NCBI RefSeq assembly: GCF_001027925.1
Contig: NZ_LECT01000006.1
Location: 186,001-250,000, forward strand
From: Rhodopirellula islandica
GTDB lineage: Bacteria; Planctomycetota; Planctomycetia; Pirellulales; Pirellulaceae
Direction: 5' to 3'
Length of the DNA: 64,000 nucleotides
Shown here: piece after piece, positions 52,179-60,879 of the stretch
Layout of the letters: each line of letters begins with the position of its first letter
Numbering within the stretch: position 1 is the stretch's first letter
The notes under the pieces: model-generated
Seen by the model: the letters and a program-made list of their open reading frames with translations, nothing else
Databases searched by the model: none
Told to the model about the DNA's origin: nothing
Translations under genes and position numbers: made by a program

Positions 52179-54739
52179 TCGCACGCATTCGAGATGAGAA
52201 GCACGACGGTGGGCTTCACTACGATCGGGAAACGCTCAACGATTATCTCCACGACCGCTTGGACGCGGACACGCAAGAGGTCACCCAGCACATCGAGGTC
52301 TGCGAGCAATGTCAGGCTCACGTGGAGCGTTTGGTCACCGATGACGTGACGTGGGAGGAAGTCGGCGAGTTGCTTCGGGAGCCGATTGCGAACGGCGGCG
52401 AACACCGCTCGGACGACTTTGAATTCGAGCCCGAAGCCAAGGATCGCTCGAGTTGGATTCAGTTCCTTCAGCCTTCCGACGCGCCCGGATCCATCGGCCG
52501 TTTTGCACGGTTCGAGGTTCATCAAATCCTTGGCCGCGGCGGGATGGGAATCGTCATGGAAGCGACGGACACCTCGCTTGGCCGGCGCTGCGCGGTGAAG
52601 GTTCTCGCACCTGAGTTGGCCACGTCCGCCGCCGCCCGCAAACGTTTTTCGCGGGAAGCCAAAAGTGCCGCGGCGGTGGTTCATCCGCATGTGGTTCCAA
52701 TTCAAACGGTCGACGAACACGAGGGACTGCCCTACTTGGTCATGCCGGTTGTGGATGGCCCGAGCCTGCAACAACGAGTCGATCGCGACGGCCCGTTGTC
52801 CTTGATCGAAACCGTCCGCATCGCGTCGCAGATCGCCGATGGCTTGGCCGCTGCACATGAGCAAGGTTTGGTGCATCGCGATATCAAACCCGCCAACGTG
52901 TTGCTGGAAAATGGCGTCGAGCGAGTCCAAATCACGGACTTCGGTTTGGCTCGAGCGGTAGACGACGCCAGCATGACTCGCAGTGGCGTGATCGCGGGAA
53001 CGCCGCAGTACATGTCTCCCGAACAAGCCCACGGGGATTCGATCGATCATCGCAGCGACCTGTTTTCGCTGGGTAGCGTGATCCACTTCATGCTGTCTGG
53101 TCGCAGCCCGTTTCGAGCGGAAACGACGATGGGAGTTCTCAACCGGATTGGCAACGACCAACCAAGATCGCTTCGACAAATCAACCCAGATGTTCCCGAG
53201 TGGCTTGATACGATTGTGGCGAGATTGCTGAGCAAAGATCCCGACCTACGCTACCAAAGTTCTTCGGAAGTCGCTGAGTTGTTGATAGCTTGGCAAGCTC
53301 ATTTGCTGGATCCGGCCAACGCCAGAGCACCTGAGTCCGCACCGCATGCCAAGACGCTGGCAAGTCGTTCCGGCATCGGCGGGCGTTTCAATGGCAAGCT
53401 GCCTTGGGTTCTTGCCGCCGGGATGTTTGGTTTCTTCGCTTGGGCCGCGACCGTCATCATCCTGCAGACCGACCAGGGAACACTCCGGATCGAAAGCTCC
53501 GCAGACGCAAACGTGCCGATTGTGATTCGCAAAGGAGGCGAGGTTGTTGAGGAATTGACCGTGACCAGCGACGGTGCATCCGTCGAAGTGAAGGCGGGCG
53601 AGTACGTGATCGAGATCGCCGGTGAAGCGGACGGGTTCGAGGTGTTGGACCAGTCCGTCGTCATTCAACGTGGACAGACACAGGTGGCAAGGATCGCGTT
53701 GCTTGCATCAGAAGCCTCCGATCGACCCAGCGCGGGCGACTGGCGAATGGAAGGCAAAGAACCGCCCAAGATCTCTCCGTTCACTCGGATGGAATATGAC
53801 CACGGAAAAGTCTTGGTTGAATTCGAGTCCAAGACCTATCAGCTGTCAGGTGTGGATCAGTTCACCATCGCAAACCTTGTTCTGCAATCGCGAGCACTTT
53901 ACGGTCGTAAATGGAAAAAGCGATTGAGTGAGGACTTGGTCGAGTTGCTTTGGGAAATGAATCACTTTCCTGGGGACACGGTGGATCTTCACCTGAAGGA
54001 TCTAGAAACAGGCGAAAGGAGGACAATCGGAGATGCGAAAATGACTGAGGAAAATCGAAGTGAGCTGTATCGGGACAACGAGCACAATCAACCGGAGAAT
54101 GACGGCGATGTTAAGTCAACCGACCCACTCGAGAATCGGTTCCCAATGCACTGGGGAGGCGGTCCTGCTGGGTACCAAGTGCTAGTTGATCAGTCAGTCA
54201 AACACTCTGGTGAGTTCAGTGCGTCGTTGGAAAGCACCAGTCAATCGTGGCAGCCAAGTTTCGGGACGATCGTCCAAGCGATTCAAGCTTCCGAGTACAC
54301 CGGAAAGCGGATCCGTTTCAGCGGTTTCATCAAGACAGACAAGACGGAGGCTGCCGGCTTGTGGTTGCGAGTCGATTCTGCCGAGCGTGGGACAGTCGCG
54401 TTCGACAACATGCAGTCTCGCCGAATCGAGGGAACCAATGACTGGCAGGAAGTGCAAATCGTTTTGGACGTTCCCAAGGATGCATCGGTGCTGACGTTTG
54501 GTGCGATTCTCTCTGGGGCTGGTCGCCTTTGGGTGGATGATTTGTCGATCACGGTTGTTGATCAGGATGTTGAACCCACGCGGCCACCAATGAAGGGGAA
54601 GAAACAGGAAATTCAAGTCGCTGAGGGGCTGTCTGAAAGCCCGCTGAATCTTGATTTTGAGTTGGGGGTTGGTTTGGTCCTCATTCGATCCGGCACGAAG
54701 AGTGTTTTCGAGCGAGTGTCGGAGGTCTTTTCAGGATAG
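52175..54739 (+). CDS. Membrane Ser/Thr protein kinase with zinc-finger N-terminus
   Basis: This 854-residue protein begins with a zinc-finger anti-sigma motif (HIEVCEQCQAHV). The protein kinase domain spans about residues 115-380, with GRGGMGIVMEA, the ATP Lys in CAVKVLAPE, the HRDIKPANVLLE catalytic loop and the DFGLARA metal site. A membrane helix (WVLAAGMFGFFAWAATVIIL) comes next. The outside part includes a beta-sandwich that resembles carbohydrate-binding folds (GKRIRFSGFIKTDK, DWQEVQIVLDVP). This puts anti-sigma, kinase and sensor in one chain. The start at 52175 is set by the 4-base overlap with the sigma gene. Confidence 0.9.
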   Translation: MIARIRDEKHDGGLHYDRETLNDYLHDRLDADTQEVTQHIEVCEQCQAHVERLVTDDVTWEEVGELLREPIANGGEHRSDDFEFEPEAKDRSSWIQFLQPSDAPGSIGRFARFEVHQILGRGGMGIVMEATDTSLGRRCAVKVLAPELATSAAARKRFSREAKSAAAVVHPHVVPIQTVDEHEGLPYLVMPVVDGPSLQQRVDRDGPLSLIETVRIASQIADGLAAAHEQGLVHRDIKPANVLLENGVERVQITDFGLARAVDDASMTRSGVIAGTPQYMSPEQAHGDSIDHRSDLFSLGSVIHFMLSGRSPFRAETTMGVLNRIGNDQPRSLRQINPDVPEWLDTIVARLLSKDPDLRYQSSSEVAELLIAWQAHLLDPANARAPESAPHAKTLASRSGIGGRFNGKLPWVLAAGMFGFFAWAATVIILQTDQGTLRIESSADANVPIVIRKGGEVVEELTVTSDGASVEVKAGEYVIEIAGEADGFEVLDQSVVIQRGQTQVARIALLASEASDRPSAGDWRMEGKEPPKISPFTRMEYDHGKVLVEFESKTYQLSGVDQFTIANLVLQSRALYGRKWKKRLSEDLVELLWEMNHFPGDTVDLHLKDLETGERRTIGDAKMTEENRSELYRDNEHNQPENDGDVKSTDPLENRFPMHWGGGPAGYQVLVDQSVKHSGEFSASLESTSQSWQPSFGTIVQAIQASEYTGKRIRFSGFIKTDKTEAAGLWLRVDSAERGTVAFDNMQSRRIEGTNDWQEVQIVLDVPKDASVLTFGAILSGAGRLWVDDLSITVVDQDVEPTRPPMKGKKQEIQVAEGLSESPLNLDFELGVGLVLIRSGTKSVFERVSEVFSG

Positions 54740-54922
54740 AATGATTTTCGGGCAGATTTTGAACCGAAGTGATGTTGGGTTCAGTTGAGCGTCGGACCTA
54801 CGAGTTCCCGCAAAAATGTAGAACAATTGTCCCCAATTGTTCCACGACGCCCGTCAATTCGCACCCGATCTCACCGAATCAACAAAGCGTTCTGCCGCGT
54901 CATCCACCCACAAAGGCAACGC

Positions 54923-56086
54923 CTACCGCGCCGGCCACTTCCATCCGTGCTGGCTCAGCAAGTCGGTTCCTTCGACGATGGTTTCACCCGTCTCCTTGTT
55001 CAGGCGCACCGGCACACAGATGTCATCCCGTTCCAGTTGGGCAACGAGATGTTGATTATGACTGACGACAATGACTTGGCTTCGCTCGGCGGCTCGGCAG
55101 ATCATGTTTGCCAGCGGTCCGATCAGGTCCGGGTGCAAGCTGGTTTCGGGTTCGTTCAGCACCAACAACTCCGGTGGTCGCGGTGAGAACAATGCGGCCA
55201 GCAATAGCAGATACCGCAGCGTGCCATCGGACAATTCTCTCGCCGTGAGACCACGCAGCATGCCAGGCTGAGTCAGCACGACTTGCATGCCGCTCTCGCC
55301 GGATTGCACGTGAAGTTGCGATCCAGGGAAGGCTTCTTCGATGGCTTGTTCGACAATGTGGCTGTCGCCGATTTCACGGATCGTTTGCAGTGCCGCGGCC
55401 AAGTTGGATCCATCGTTGGCCATCACCGGAGTGAACGTCTGAGGCGATGGCAGTCGAGCGGGCGCGTGCGAGTCACATCGGAACGTGTCGTAAAACCTCC
55501 ATCCCCGCAACTGCTCCTTCATCACGATGATCTCGGGAGCCGCGAAAGGATCGGCGTACTCGGTCATCAGGCTTGTCCCGCGAGACAAATGCAAATCGAT
55601 GTCTTGCCATTTGCCTTTCCCCGATCGGCATCGCAAGTTCGCTCCTTTGCGATCAACGCACAGCGATCTGGCGTCCGGCGTCGGCCCCGTCCAGATGCAT
55701 TCGCGTTTGATCTCAGGGTCACCATCGAACATGGACTGGGAGGGAACCGGGATCCCAAGGTCGATGCAGTAGCTCATCGGATCGGCGGAGAAGGCGAGTT
55801 TCAATGCGATGGGTTTTCGACGCAAGGTTCCTTGCAAGGGAACCTCACCCCGTTTCATTTCGTTGGGGATCGTCTCTGGGCCAGCCCAAAGGACCGATTC
55901 AAATCCGCCTTCTTCCGCCAACGATTGGTTGAGGTTGCCATTGGCTGCGGAGGCGATCAAACGCAGCGAACGATACAGATTCGTTTTGCCGCTTCCATTT
56001 GGTCCGGTGACCACCGTCAACTCACCCAGTCGCACGGTCAGCGAGCGGATCGAACGGTAGCCGGCGATTGCAATGCGGTGGATCAA
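54923..56086 (-). CDS. AAA ATPase of RecF/OLD-like type, TTG start
   Basis: This 387-residue protein has Walker A GPNGSGKT at 28-35, the signature segment LTARELSDGTLRYLLLLAALF, Walker B LLVLNEPETSLHPDL and a switch His in VVSHNQHLV. It is a cytosolic ATPase of the SMC/RecF superfamily, with a possible DNA-linked or regulatory role. No ATG exists near the domain start; a TTG at 56086 overlaps the TGA stop of the upstream methyltransferase-like gene (TTGA), so I infer a coupled TTG start. A long frame to 56473 is rejected because it reads antisense through that gene. No nuclease partner is adjacent. Confidence 0.85.
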   Translation of the reverse strand: MIHRIAIAGYRSIRSLTVRLGELTVVTGPNGSGKTNLYRSLRLIASAANGNLNQSLAEEGGFESVLWAGPETIPNEMKRGEVPLQGTLRRKPIALKLAFSADPMSYCIDLGIPVPSQSMFDGDPEIKRECIWTGPTPDARSLCVDRKGANLRCRSGKGKWQDIDLHLSRGTSLMTEYADPFAAPEIIVMKEQLRGWRFYDTFRCDSHAPARLPSPQTFTPVMANDGSNLAAALQTIREIGDSHIVEQAIEEAFPGSQLHVQSGESGMQVVLTQPGMLRGLTARELSDGTLRYLLLLAALFSPRPPELLVLNEPETSLHPDLIGPLANMICRAAERSQVIVVSHNQHLVAQLERDDICVPVRLNKETGETIVEGTDLLSQHGWKWPAR

Positions 56087-57045
56087 GAGAAAGGCACCGT
56101 GGGGATCCAGAGTCGGACGTGTTTCTGGTAGCGATGATAGTCTGCCCCGAACCGAATCTGAAGATCGCGTTCTTCGACGGGACGCACAAAGACGTGCCAG
56201 ACCACTGCCCCGCACAGGGCGTAAACAATGACAGGAAGGCTGCCGAGAAACCATCCCACCGCGATGCCTTGAACGATGCCCGCGAGTGCCATCGGGTTGC
56301 GCACGTAGCGGTACGGACCGGCGATCACCAAACGAGGTGCGGTGGCCGTGGGCAGAGGCGTGCCATCGCCGCGAATCGCCATCGTGATGCCGCTCCATAG
56401 CCCAAGCGACGATGCAACAAGAAACAAACCACCGGACAATGGTGACTGCAGCGGATGTTGAAACACTTGCCATCCGAGTCGAAGTTGCAGTTCAACGATT
56501 CCCAGCGGCAGCACCCACAGAAACGTCCCCCAGAAGATCACGGTTTGCACCAGAGTCAACGCGGTTGCCACAGCGGAACTCATCGAAGCAACGCGAATCG
56601 TGGCGGGAGATTGCGACGTGTTTCCATGGATCGTTGCCATGGAAAGCGACAACCCAGCCATGCAAACCATCATCGCCGATGCGATCCAAGCTTCTCCGGT
56701 TTGCAGGCTGGTCGCGATGCACACCAAGGTTGGGTACCAAGTGATCGCTGCAACAATCCAAACCAAAGTGGTGGCCGAAGACGCTTGACGCCACACGCAA
56801 ATCGCGGCCAAGAGTGAGCCAGCGATGATCAACACGAAGTCCGCCATCCAAAACGAAAGCAGTGCACCATTCGGCCAAGCGGCGGGCTGAAACCACGGGA
56901 TGCTGGCCGGATAGACAAGCAACAAGATCCACCACGCCAGCGTGCCAATGGCTTGCACGACGAGATAGGCGGAGACAATCCGAACGGGAGTGTCTCTCAC
57001 CGTTGTTTCGCGGTTGCTCGGTTGCCGATCGTCACTGTTGGTCAC
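56083..57045 (-). CDS. Isoprenylcysteine carboxyl methyltransferase-like membrane protein
   Basis: The protein has several membrane helices and the ICMT/PEMT signature GPYRYVRNPMALAG with FVRPVEERDLQIRFGADYHRYQKHV after it. Such enzymes methylate isoprenoid cysteine or phospholipid head groups; bacterial substrates are mostly unknown. The start is uncertain. I place it at a GTG (57045) with GGAG five bases upstream, while an in-frame ATG at 57141 would add 32 non-hydrophobic residues. Its stop overlaps the ATPase start, implying one transcript. Confidence 0.8.
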   Translation of the reverse strand: MTNSDDRQPSNRETTVRDTPVRIVSAYLVVQAIGTLAWWILLLVYPASIPWFQPAAWPNGALLSFWMADFVLIIAGSLLAAICVWRQASSATTLVWIVAAITWYPTLVCIATSLQTGEAWIASAMMVCMAGLSLSMATIHGNTSQSPATIRVASMSSAVATALTLVQTVIFWGTFLWVLPLGIVELQLRLGWQVFQHPLQSPLSGGLFLVASSLGLWSGITMAIRGDGTPLPTATAPRLVIAGPYRYVRNPMALAGIVQGIAVGWFLGSLPVIVYALCGAVVWHVFVRPVEERDLQIRFGADYHRYQKHVRLWIPTVPFS

Positions 57046-57389
57046 GTTGACTCCGACGGACGAGAAATGATCCCATGAGAAGTTGTTCGCCGAATGGAAT
57101 GGCTTGACGCAGCCGTGTCCAGGGATGTCGCTGGAACTCAAACGTGCTGAGCAGGTTGGCAGGAGTCTTTCAGCGTTTGGACCGTTTTGGTAATCGCTGT
57201 TGTTCCCACGTGCAACCGGGGCGAACGCCCAAACGGCTCGCGTGGTTATGCCCGCTCATGTCTGCCGGCCTGCTTGGCCGGACGTGGGAAGGCGTTGACC
57301 TGATCAGGCTTAGTTGTGAAATTGCTCACAGAAGCATGGGACGTTTCTGCTAGGATCGTCCGAAGTGTTTTTCTCGTGTTTGGAATCGA
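57046..57389. other. Divergent intergenic region with dispersed repeat
   Basis: These 344 bases separate the methyltransferase-like gene (minus) from the second ECF sigma gene (plus). They contain copy 2 of the dispersed repeat (57202-57277). I see no gene in the remainder. Confidence 0.5.
57202..57277. repeat. Dispersed 76-base repeat, copy 2
   Basis: This copy aligns without gaps to 30741-30816 at about 62 of 76 positions; the first 38 bases differ at only two. It contains the same GGGCG-AA-CGCCC hairpin. It lies 113 bases before an ECF sigma gene. Confidence 0.6.
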
Positions 57390-57989
57390 ATGGAACAATC
57401 TGAATTGCCCGATCCCAACCTCAGTCGCGATCCGTCGGCTTGGGTGAACGAGTATGGCGACGCTCTGTTTCGCTATGCTCTGTCGCGGCTGCGCAATCCG
57501 GAATTTGCTGAGGAGGTTGTGCAGCAAACATTCCTGGCTGGGTTGGAGCATCAGGACCAGTTTTCGGGTGTGGGATCACAGCAGGGATGGCTGATGGGGA
57601 TCCTGAAGCGGAAGGTCATCGACTTCGTTCGGCAACGGAACCGGTCCGCTCAGCCTGAGGGGCAGGCTGATCCACCGGACACACGTGATCAATGGGACAC
57701 CTTTTTTGACCGCAGTGGGAAGTGGAACCCAAATGTCCGGGAAACCTTGCTGGAACCACTTGATGCGGTTGATCGGCAGGAGTTTTGGCCCGTTTTTCAA
57801 ACGTGTCTTCACTCGCTACCTGACCGTCAGTCTCGGGTTTTTGAGCTGCGAGAGCTGGAAGGACTGGAGACGGAAGAAATTTGTAAGGAATTGGAGATCA
57901 GTGCGTCGAATCTATGGGTGTTGCTGCATCGCGCACGTCTTCGTCTCGCCAATTGCATCAAAGTGCGTTGGCTTCAAGAAAAGGTTTAG
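57390..57989 (+). CDS. ECF RNA polymerase sigma factor
   Basis: This 199-residue ECF sigma factor has region 2 (ALFRYALSRLRNPEFAEEVVQQTFLAGLEH) and region 4 (LEGLETEEICKELEISASNLWVLLHRARLRLANCI). The putative anti-sigma gene follows after 15 bases. This small pair without a kinase differs from the sigma-kinase pair at 51573. The cognate signal is unknown. Confidence 0.91.
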   Translation: MEQSELPDPNLSRDPSAWVNEYGDALFRYALSRLRNPEFAEEVVQQTFLAGLEHQDQFSGVGSQQGWLMGILKRKVIDFVRQRNRSAQPEGQADPPDTRDQWDTFFDRSGKWNPNVRETLLEPLDAVDRQEFWPVFQTCLHSLPDRQSRVFELRELEGLETEEICKELEISASNLWVLLHRARLRLANCIKVRWLQEKV

Positions 57990-58004
57990 CCGAACTGGGC
58001 CGTC

Positions 58005-58262
58005 ATGTTGTCGTGCAAAGAAGTCTCCCAACTCGTGTCGGAATCGCTCGACCGTCCCTTGCCCATTGGGCAGCGGATTTCGGTTTGGATTCATCTGCGC
58101 ATGTGCCGGCTTTGTTCCGCCTTTCGCCGTGACCAGATGGTCCTTCGAGAGCGACTTTCCGAGCAACCCGAGCCTTCGCCTGATCAAGAGATGTCCAAAA
58201 CGGTGGAGTTGTCCGCCGCCGCGAAACAACGAATCGTGGACGCCATGAAATCGCGAGGTTAG
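58005..58262 (+). CDS. Small zinc-finger anti-sigma factor candidate
   Basis: This 85-residue protein begins MLSCKEVSQLVSESLDRPLP and holds the ZAS motif HxxxCxxC (HLRMCRLC). There is no membrane helix, so it would act in the cytosol, unlike most ZAS anti-sigma proteins. It directly follows an ECF sigma gene, which makes it the probable partner. Confidence 0.8.
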   Translation: MLSCKEVSQLVSESLDRPLPIGQRISVWIHLRMCRLCSAFRRDQMVLRERLSEQPEPSPDQEMSKTVELSAAAKQRIVDAMKSRG

Positions 58263-58392
58263 GCACTCAGCGGGGAATTTCTTTTTTCTGTAAGGAAACG
58301 CACGTTGGCTCGTCTATCGAGGAACTTCGCGAGCATCAGGTCATAGCGTGTGACTTGGTCGGCCGAAGCAACTTGGTGGAGAGGGGACCAGC

Positions 58393-59106
58393 GTGCCGCA
58401 GCAAATCTGGCATTTGAAAACGAATGAGCTGTTCACAAAGCTGAAACCAAGCCAATTGGAGCAACTCGAATCGCGATGTCGGTCGCGAGCATTTTCCGCT
58501 CGGAGTCCTGTCTATCTGCCGAGCCAGGCCGCGGACTGCGTATTCTTGCTGGCCAGTGGGCTGGTCAAGGTTTGCAACCTGACCAGCGATGGAAAGCAGT
58601 CCATTCTGGCGTTCGTTGAGCCGGGTGAGCTGTTTGGTGAGCTGGTTCTTTTCGAAGCGGAGCAGCGGGAGGAATACGTCGAAGCGGTGGAGAAGTCGAC
58701 GGTGGTGATGATCCCTGCCACCGCGATTCAAGAGTTGATGGTCGCCAATCACGATGTTTCGATTGCTTTGACAAAGATGATCGGATTGCGTCGGCATCGC
58801 GTTGAACGGCGTTTGAAGAACCTGTTGTTTCTTTCCAATCGAGATCGCTTGGTTCATCTGTTGCTGGATCTGGCGGAGCAATTTGGGATCCGCAATTCAG
58901 AGGGCATTCACCTTCGCATCAAACTCGCTCACCAAGAAATCGCGAATTTGATGGGCAGCACTCGCGAAACCGTCACCATCTTGCTCGGTCAATTGAAGTC
59001 GGAGGGGATGGTCGACTTGGGACGGCAACGCATCACGTTGATTCAAGCTGATCGATTGGCAGAGTCCGTGCACCGCAAAACGCCAACGCACATGGGGGCG
59101 TGCTGA
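58393..59106 (+). CDS. Crp/Fnr-family transcription regulator
   Basis: This 237-residue regulator has an N-terminal cyclic-nucleotide-type barrel (FAEPG-like segment EPGELFGELVLFE) and a C-terminal winged helix (LAHQEIANLMGSTRETVTILL). The Cys set of an iron-sulfur FNR is missing. The RETV recognition helix is close to the CRP/FNR class, so targets may have TGTGA-like half-sites. The start is a GTG at 58393 preceded by GAGGGG. It stands alone. Confidence 0.88.
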   Translation: MPQQIWHLKTNELFTKLKPSQLEQLESRCRSRAFSARSPVYLPSQAADCVFLLASGLVKVCNLTSDGKQSILAFVEPGELFGELVLFEAEQREEYVEAVEKSTVVMIPATAIQELMVANHDVSIALTKMIGLRRHRVERRLKNLLFLSNRDRLVHLLLDLAEQFGIRNSEGIHLRIKLAHQEIANLMGSTRETVTILLGQLKSEGMVDLGRQRITLIQADRLAESVHRKTPTHMGAC

Positions 59107-59131
59107 GCGCGGGGACGAAATGCGAGCGGTC

Positions 59132-59917
59132 TCAACGTTCGGTTGAGCAGGGCATCGCGGATTTCGGGAGCGACACCCGTGGGAAGCTCGAACGCTGCAG
59201 GAAGCCATGTTTCGCGATTGTGAACAGGATTTTGTATCCCGCTTTGAAGGTGCCGCTCCAAGTGCCGCTGATTTTGCTGGTCCCAACTCGAGTGCGATAT
59301 GGCACTGGGATTTCAAGCGAACGCAGCCCAAGCCTCGAGGCTTTGATTTGCATTTCGATTGTCCAGCCAAAGTTTTGGTCTTGCATCTGGAGTTCACCGA
59401 GACGGCGGTAGTCGATCACGCGAAAGGGGCCAAGATCGGTGTGCCGAATGCCAAACAGCACTCGCATCAAAAAACAGGCGAGTTTGTTTCCGAAAACACT
59501 CTGGGGAGGCATGGCGCCTCGTTCGCGTTCGCCCAGCAGTCGGGATCCAAGAACGAAGTCCGCGTCCGCGTCTGCGATCGGACGGACCAATTCCGGCAAG
59601 CGATCGGAGTGGTCGCTGTAGTCCGCGTCGACGAAGGCAACCGATTGGGGGTTCGCTTTGCCTTCACGGACCATGGCGTCCAGTTTTGCCAGGCCCTGGA
59701 GGCAGGCCGCGCCGTACCCGCGTTGCGGTTCCCGCACCACCAACGCACCGGCTTGCTCAGCAATGACGGCCGTTTGGTCCGTGCAACCGTTGTCGACCAC
59801 GATCACGCCGGCGACGCAGGGCAAGTCACGCAAGACCAGTCCAATGGATTCTTCTTCATTGAGTGCTGGGATGACGACCCAAACCGATTCTCGCAGGTAG
59901 CGGTCGAGCTCGTTCAT
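59132..59917 (-). CDS. Family 2 glycosyltransferase
   Basis: This 261-residue GT2 protein has VVIPALNEEESIG, the VDNGCTD nucleotide-sugar segment, and the DADYSDHSDRLPEL metal motif, followed by GSRLLGERERGAMPP and GWTIEMQIKA. It has no membrane helices of note. The family makes dolichol- or undecaprenyl-phosphate sugars or cell-envelope glycans. It converges on the Crp-type gene. Confidence 0.88.
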   Translation of the reverse strand: MNELDRYLRESVWVVIPALNEEESIGLVLRDLPCVAGVIVVDNGCTDQTAVIAEQAGALVVREPQRGYGAACLQGLAKLDAMVREGKANPQSVAFVDADYSDHSDRLPELVRPIADADADFVLGSRLLGERERGAMPPQSVFGNKLACFLMRVLFGIRHTDLGPFRVIDYRRLGELQMQDQNFGWTIEMQIKASRLGLRSLEIPVPYRTRVGTSKISGTWSGTFKAGYKILFTIAKHGFLQRSSFPRVSLPKSAMPCSTER

Positions 59918-60077
59918 CTTCTCAGCTTAGGCGATGGGGATGTGTTTGATTGCAGATCGCTTCATCCTCGCAGGCGGGCAAGTTGAGTTCTGTGAGGTCC
60001 GTCACACTCATGCTGAATGGCATGAACCGAGGAACGTGTGCAACCTTTGGACCACTGACCTTTGTGGTCTGCGAGTG

Positions 60078-60548
60078 TCAATCTAAGTTGGAAGCAAGCA
60101 GGGATCTGTGAGTTTGGGAACGGATGGCTGGATTGTTTCGATTCTGTTTTTTTGCGATGGGCGTGCTGGTCGCTTGCATTGCATTCAGTTCGGCTTGGCA
60201 AGCGGAACACTGTTGGAGATGAGCGTTGAGCTGGTTGTGTCGGGCGGGTGGAAGTTGTTTGGCAGCGAACTGAGTCATGGAAGCCTGGAATTCGCTGCAT
60301 CGAATCCCTTCGAAATGAAACTCTTGAATTGGTTTTTCTGACCGGAATGAACGGACGGATTCACGGGCGGTCCCAACGCTGATCGCGAGCAGCAGCACGG
60401 TGGCGATTGGAATGCCAATGCCAACTCGGGTCTTGCGCCATCGTGCGGCTTCGAGTTGATTTTGCAAATCGCTGAGCGTACCTGTTGCGCATACGCCCCA
60501 TTGGGAAGACGACTCGGCGTTTGGGCGGGCTCTGTCTTGGCGGGCCAT
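60078..60548 (-). CDS. Membrane-anchored anti-sigma-like protein (orphan)
   Basis: This 156-residue protein has one membrane helix (VGIGIPIATVLLLAISVGTA) and a C-terminal HxxxCxxC segment (HLQQCSACQAEL) as in zinc-finger anti-sigma proteins, in reversed order to the usual N-terminal finger. The start at 60548 is chosen over one at 60665, which adds 39 Cys-rich residues. No sigma factor gene lies next to it, so it is an orphan. Confidence 0.58.
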   Translation of the reverse strand: MARQDRARPNAESSSQWGVCATGTLSDLQNQLEAARWRKTRVGIGIPIATVLLLAISVGTARESVRSFRSEKPIQEFHFEGIRCSEFQASMTQFAAKQLPPARHNQLNAHLQQCSACQAELNAMQATSTPIAKKQNRNNPAIRSQTHRSLLASNLD

Positions 60549-60879
60549 GAACTCATTCCTCAATGGTGTGGGGTGTGGCAGGGAGCCTTCCTGAGAGCGA
60601 TCACTCTTCCAGCGGCTGTTGCAATCCTCGCCGCGCATCGAACAGGCGTCTGTGCAGAATCTCACAGGAGCGAGGGACTTGGTTCATGCGTGGCTGCGTA
60701 GCATCGACAATGAGTCTCCACTGTGTGTGGTTTGCTGACCGCATTGCGGTGGAAGTGGTTCTGACCGCGGTTCGTCATGAGGGAACCTTCTGAATGGCCA
60801 GGAGAGCTGCTGCTCATCGTTCGCTGGGTGGCGAGGATTTGCATTCCGGGCGTGGGGTTGGCCGACCGAAACCGTCGCT
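60549..60879. other. Intergenic region
   Basis: These 331 bases lie between the orphan anti-sigma-like gene and the polytopic glycosyltransferase. Short frames on both strands lack protein character. I see no strong hairpin, repeat or promoter. Confidence 0.45.

Noticed and set aside
52157-53179. 340-codon minus-strand frame
   Set aside because: It is antisense to the Ser/Thr kinase, whose catalytic loop is on the plus strand.
56087-56473. In-frame extension before the ATPase
   Set aside because: It reads through the methyltransferase-like gene in another frame and has Arg-rich shadow composition. The domain begins at the TTG at 56086.
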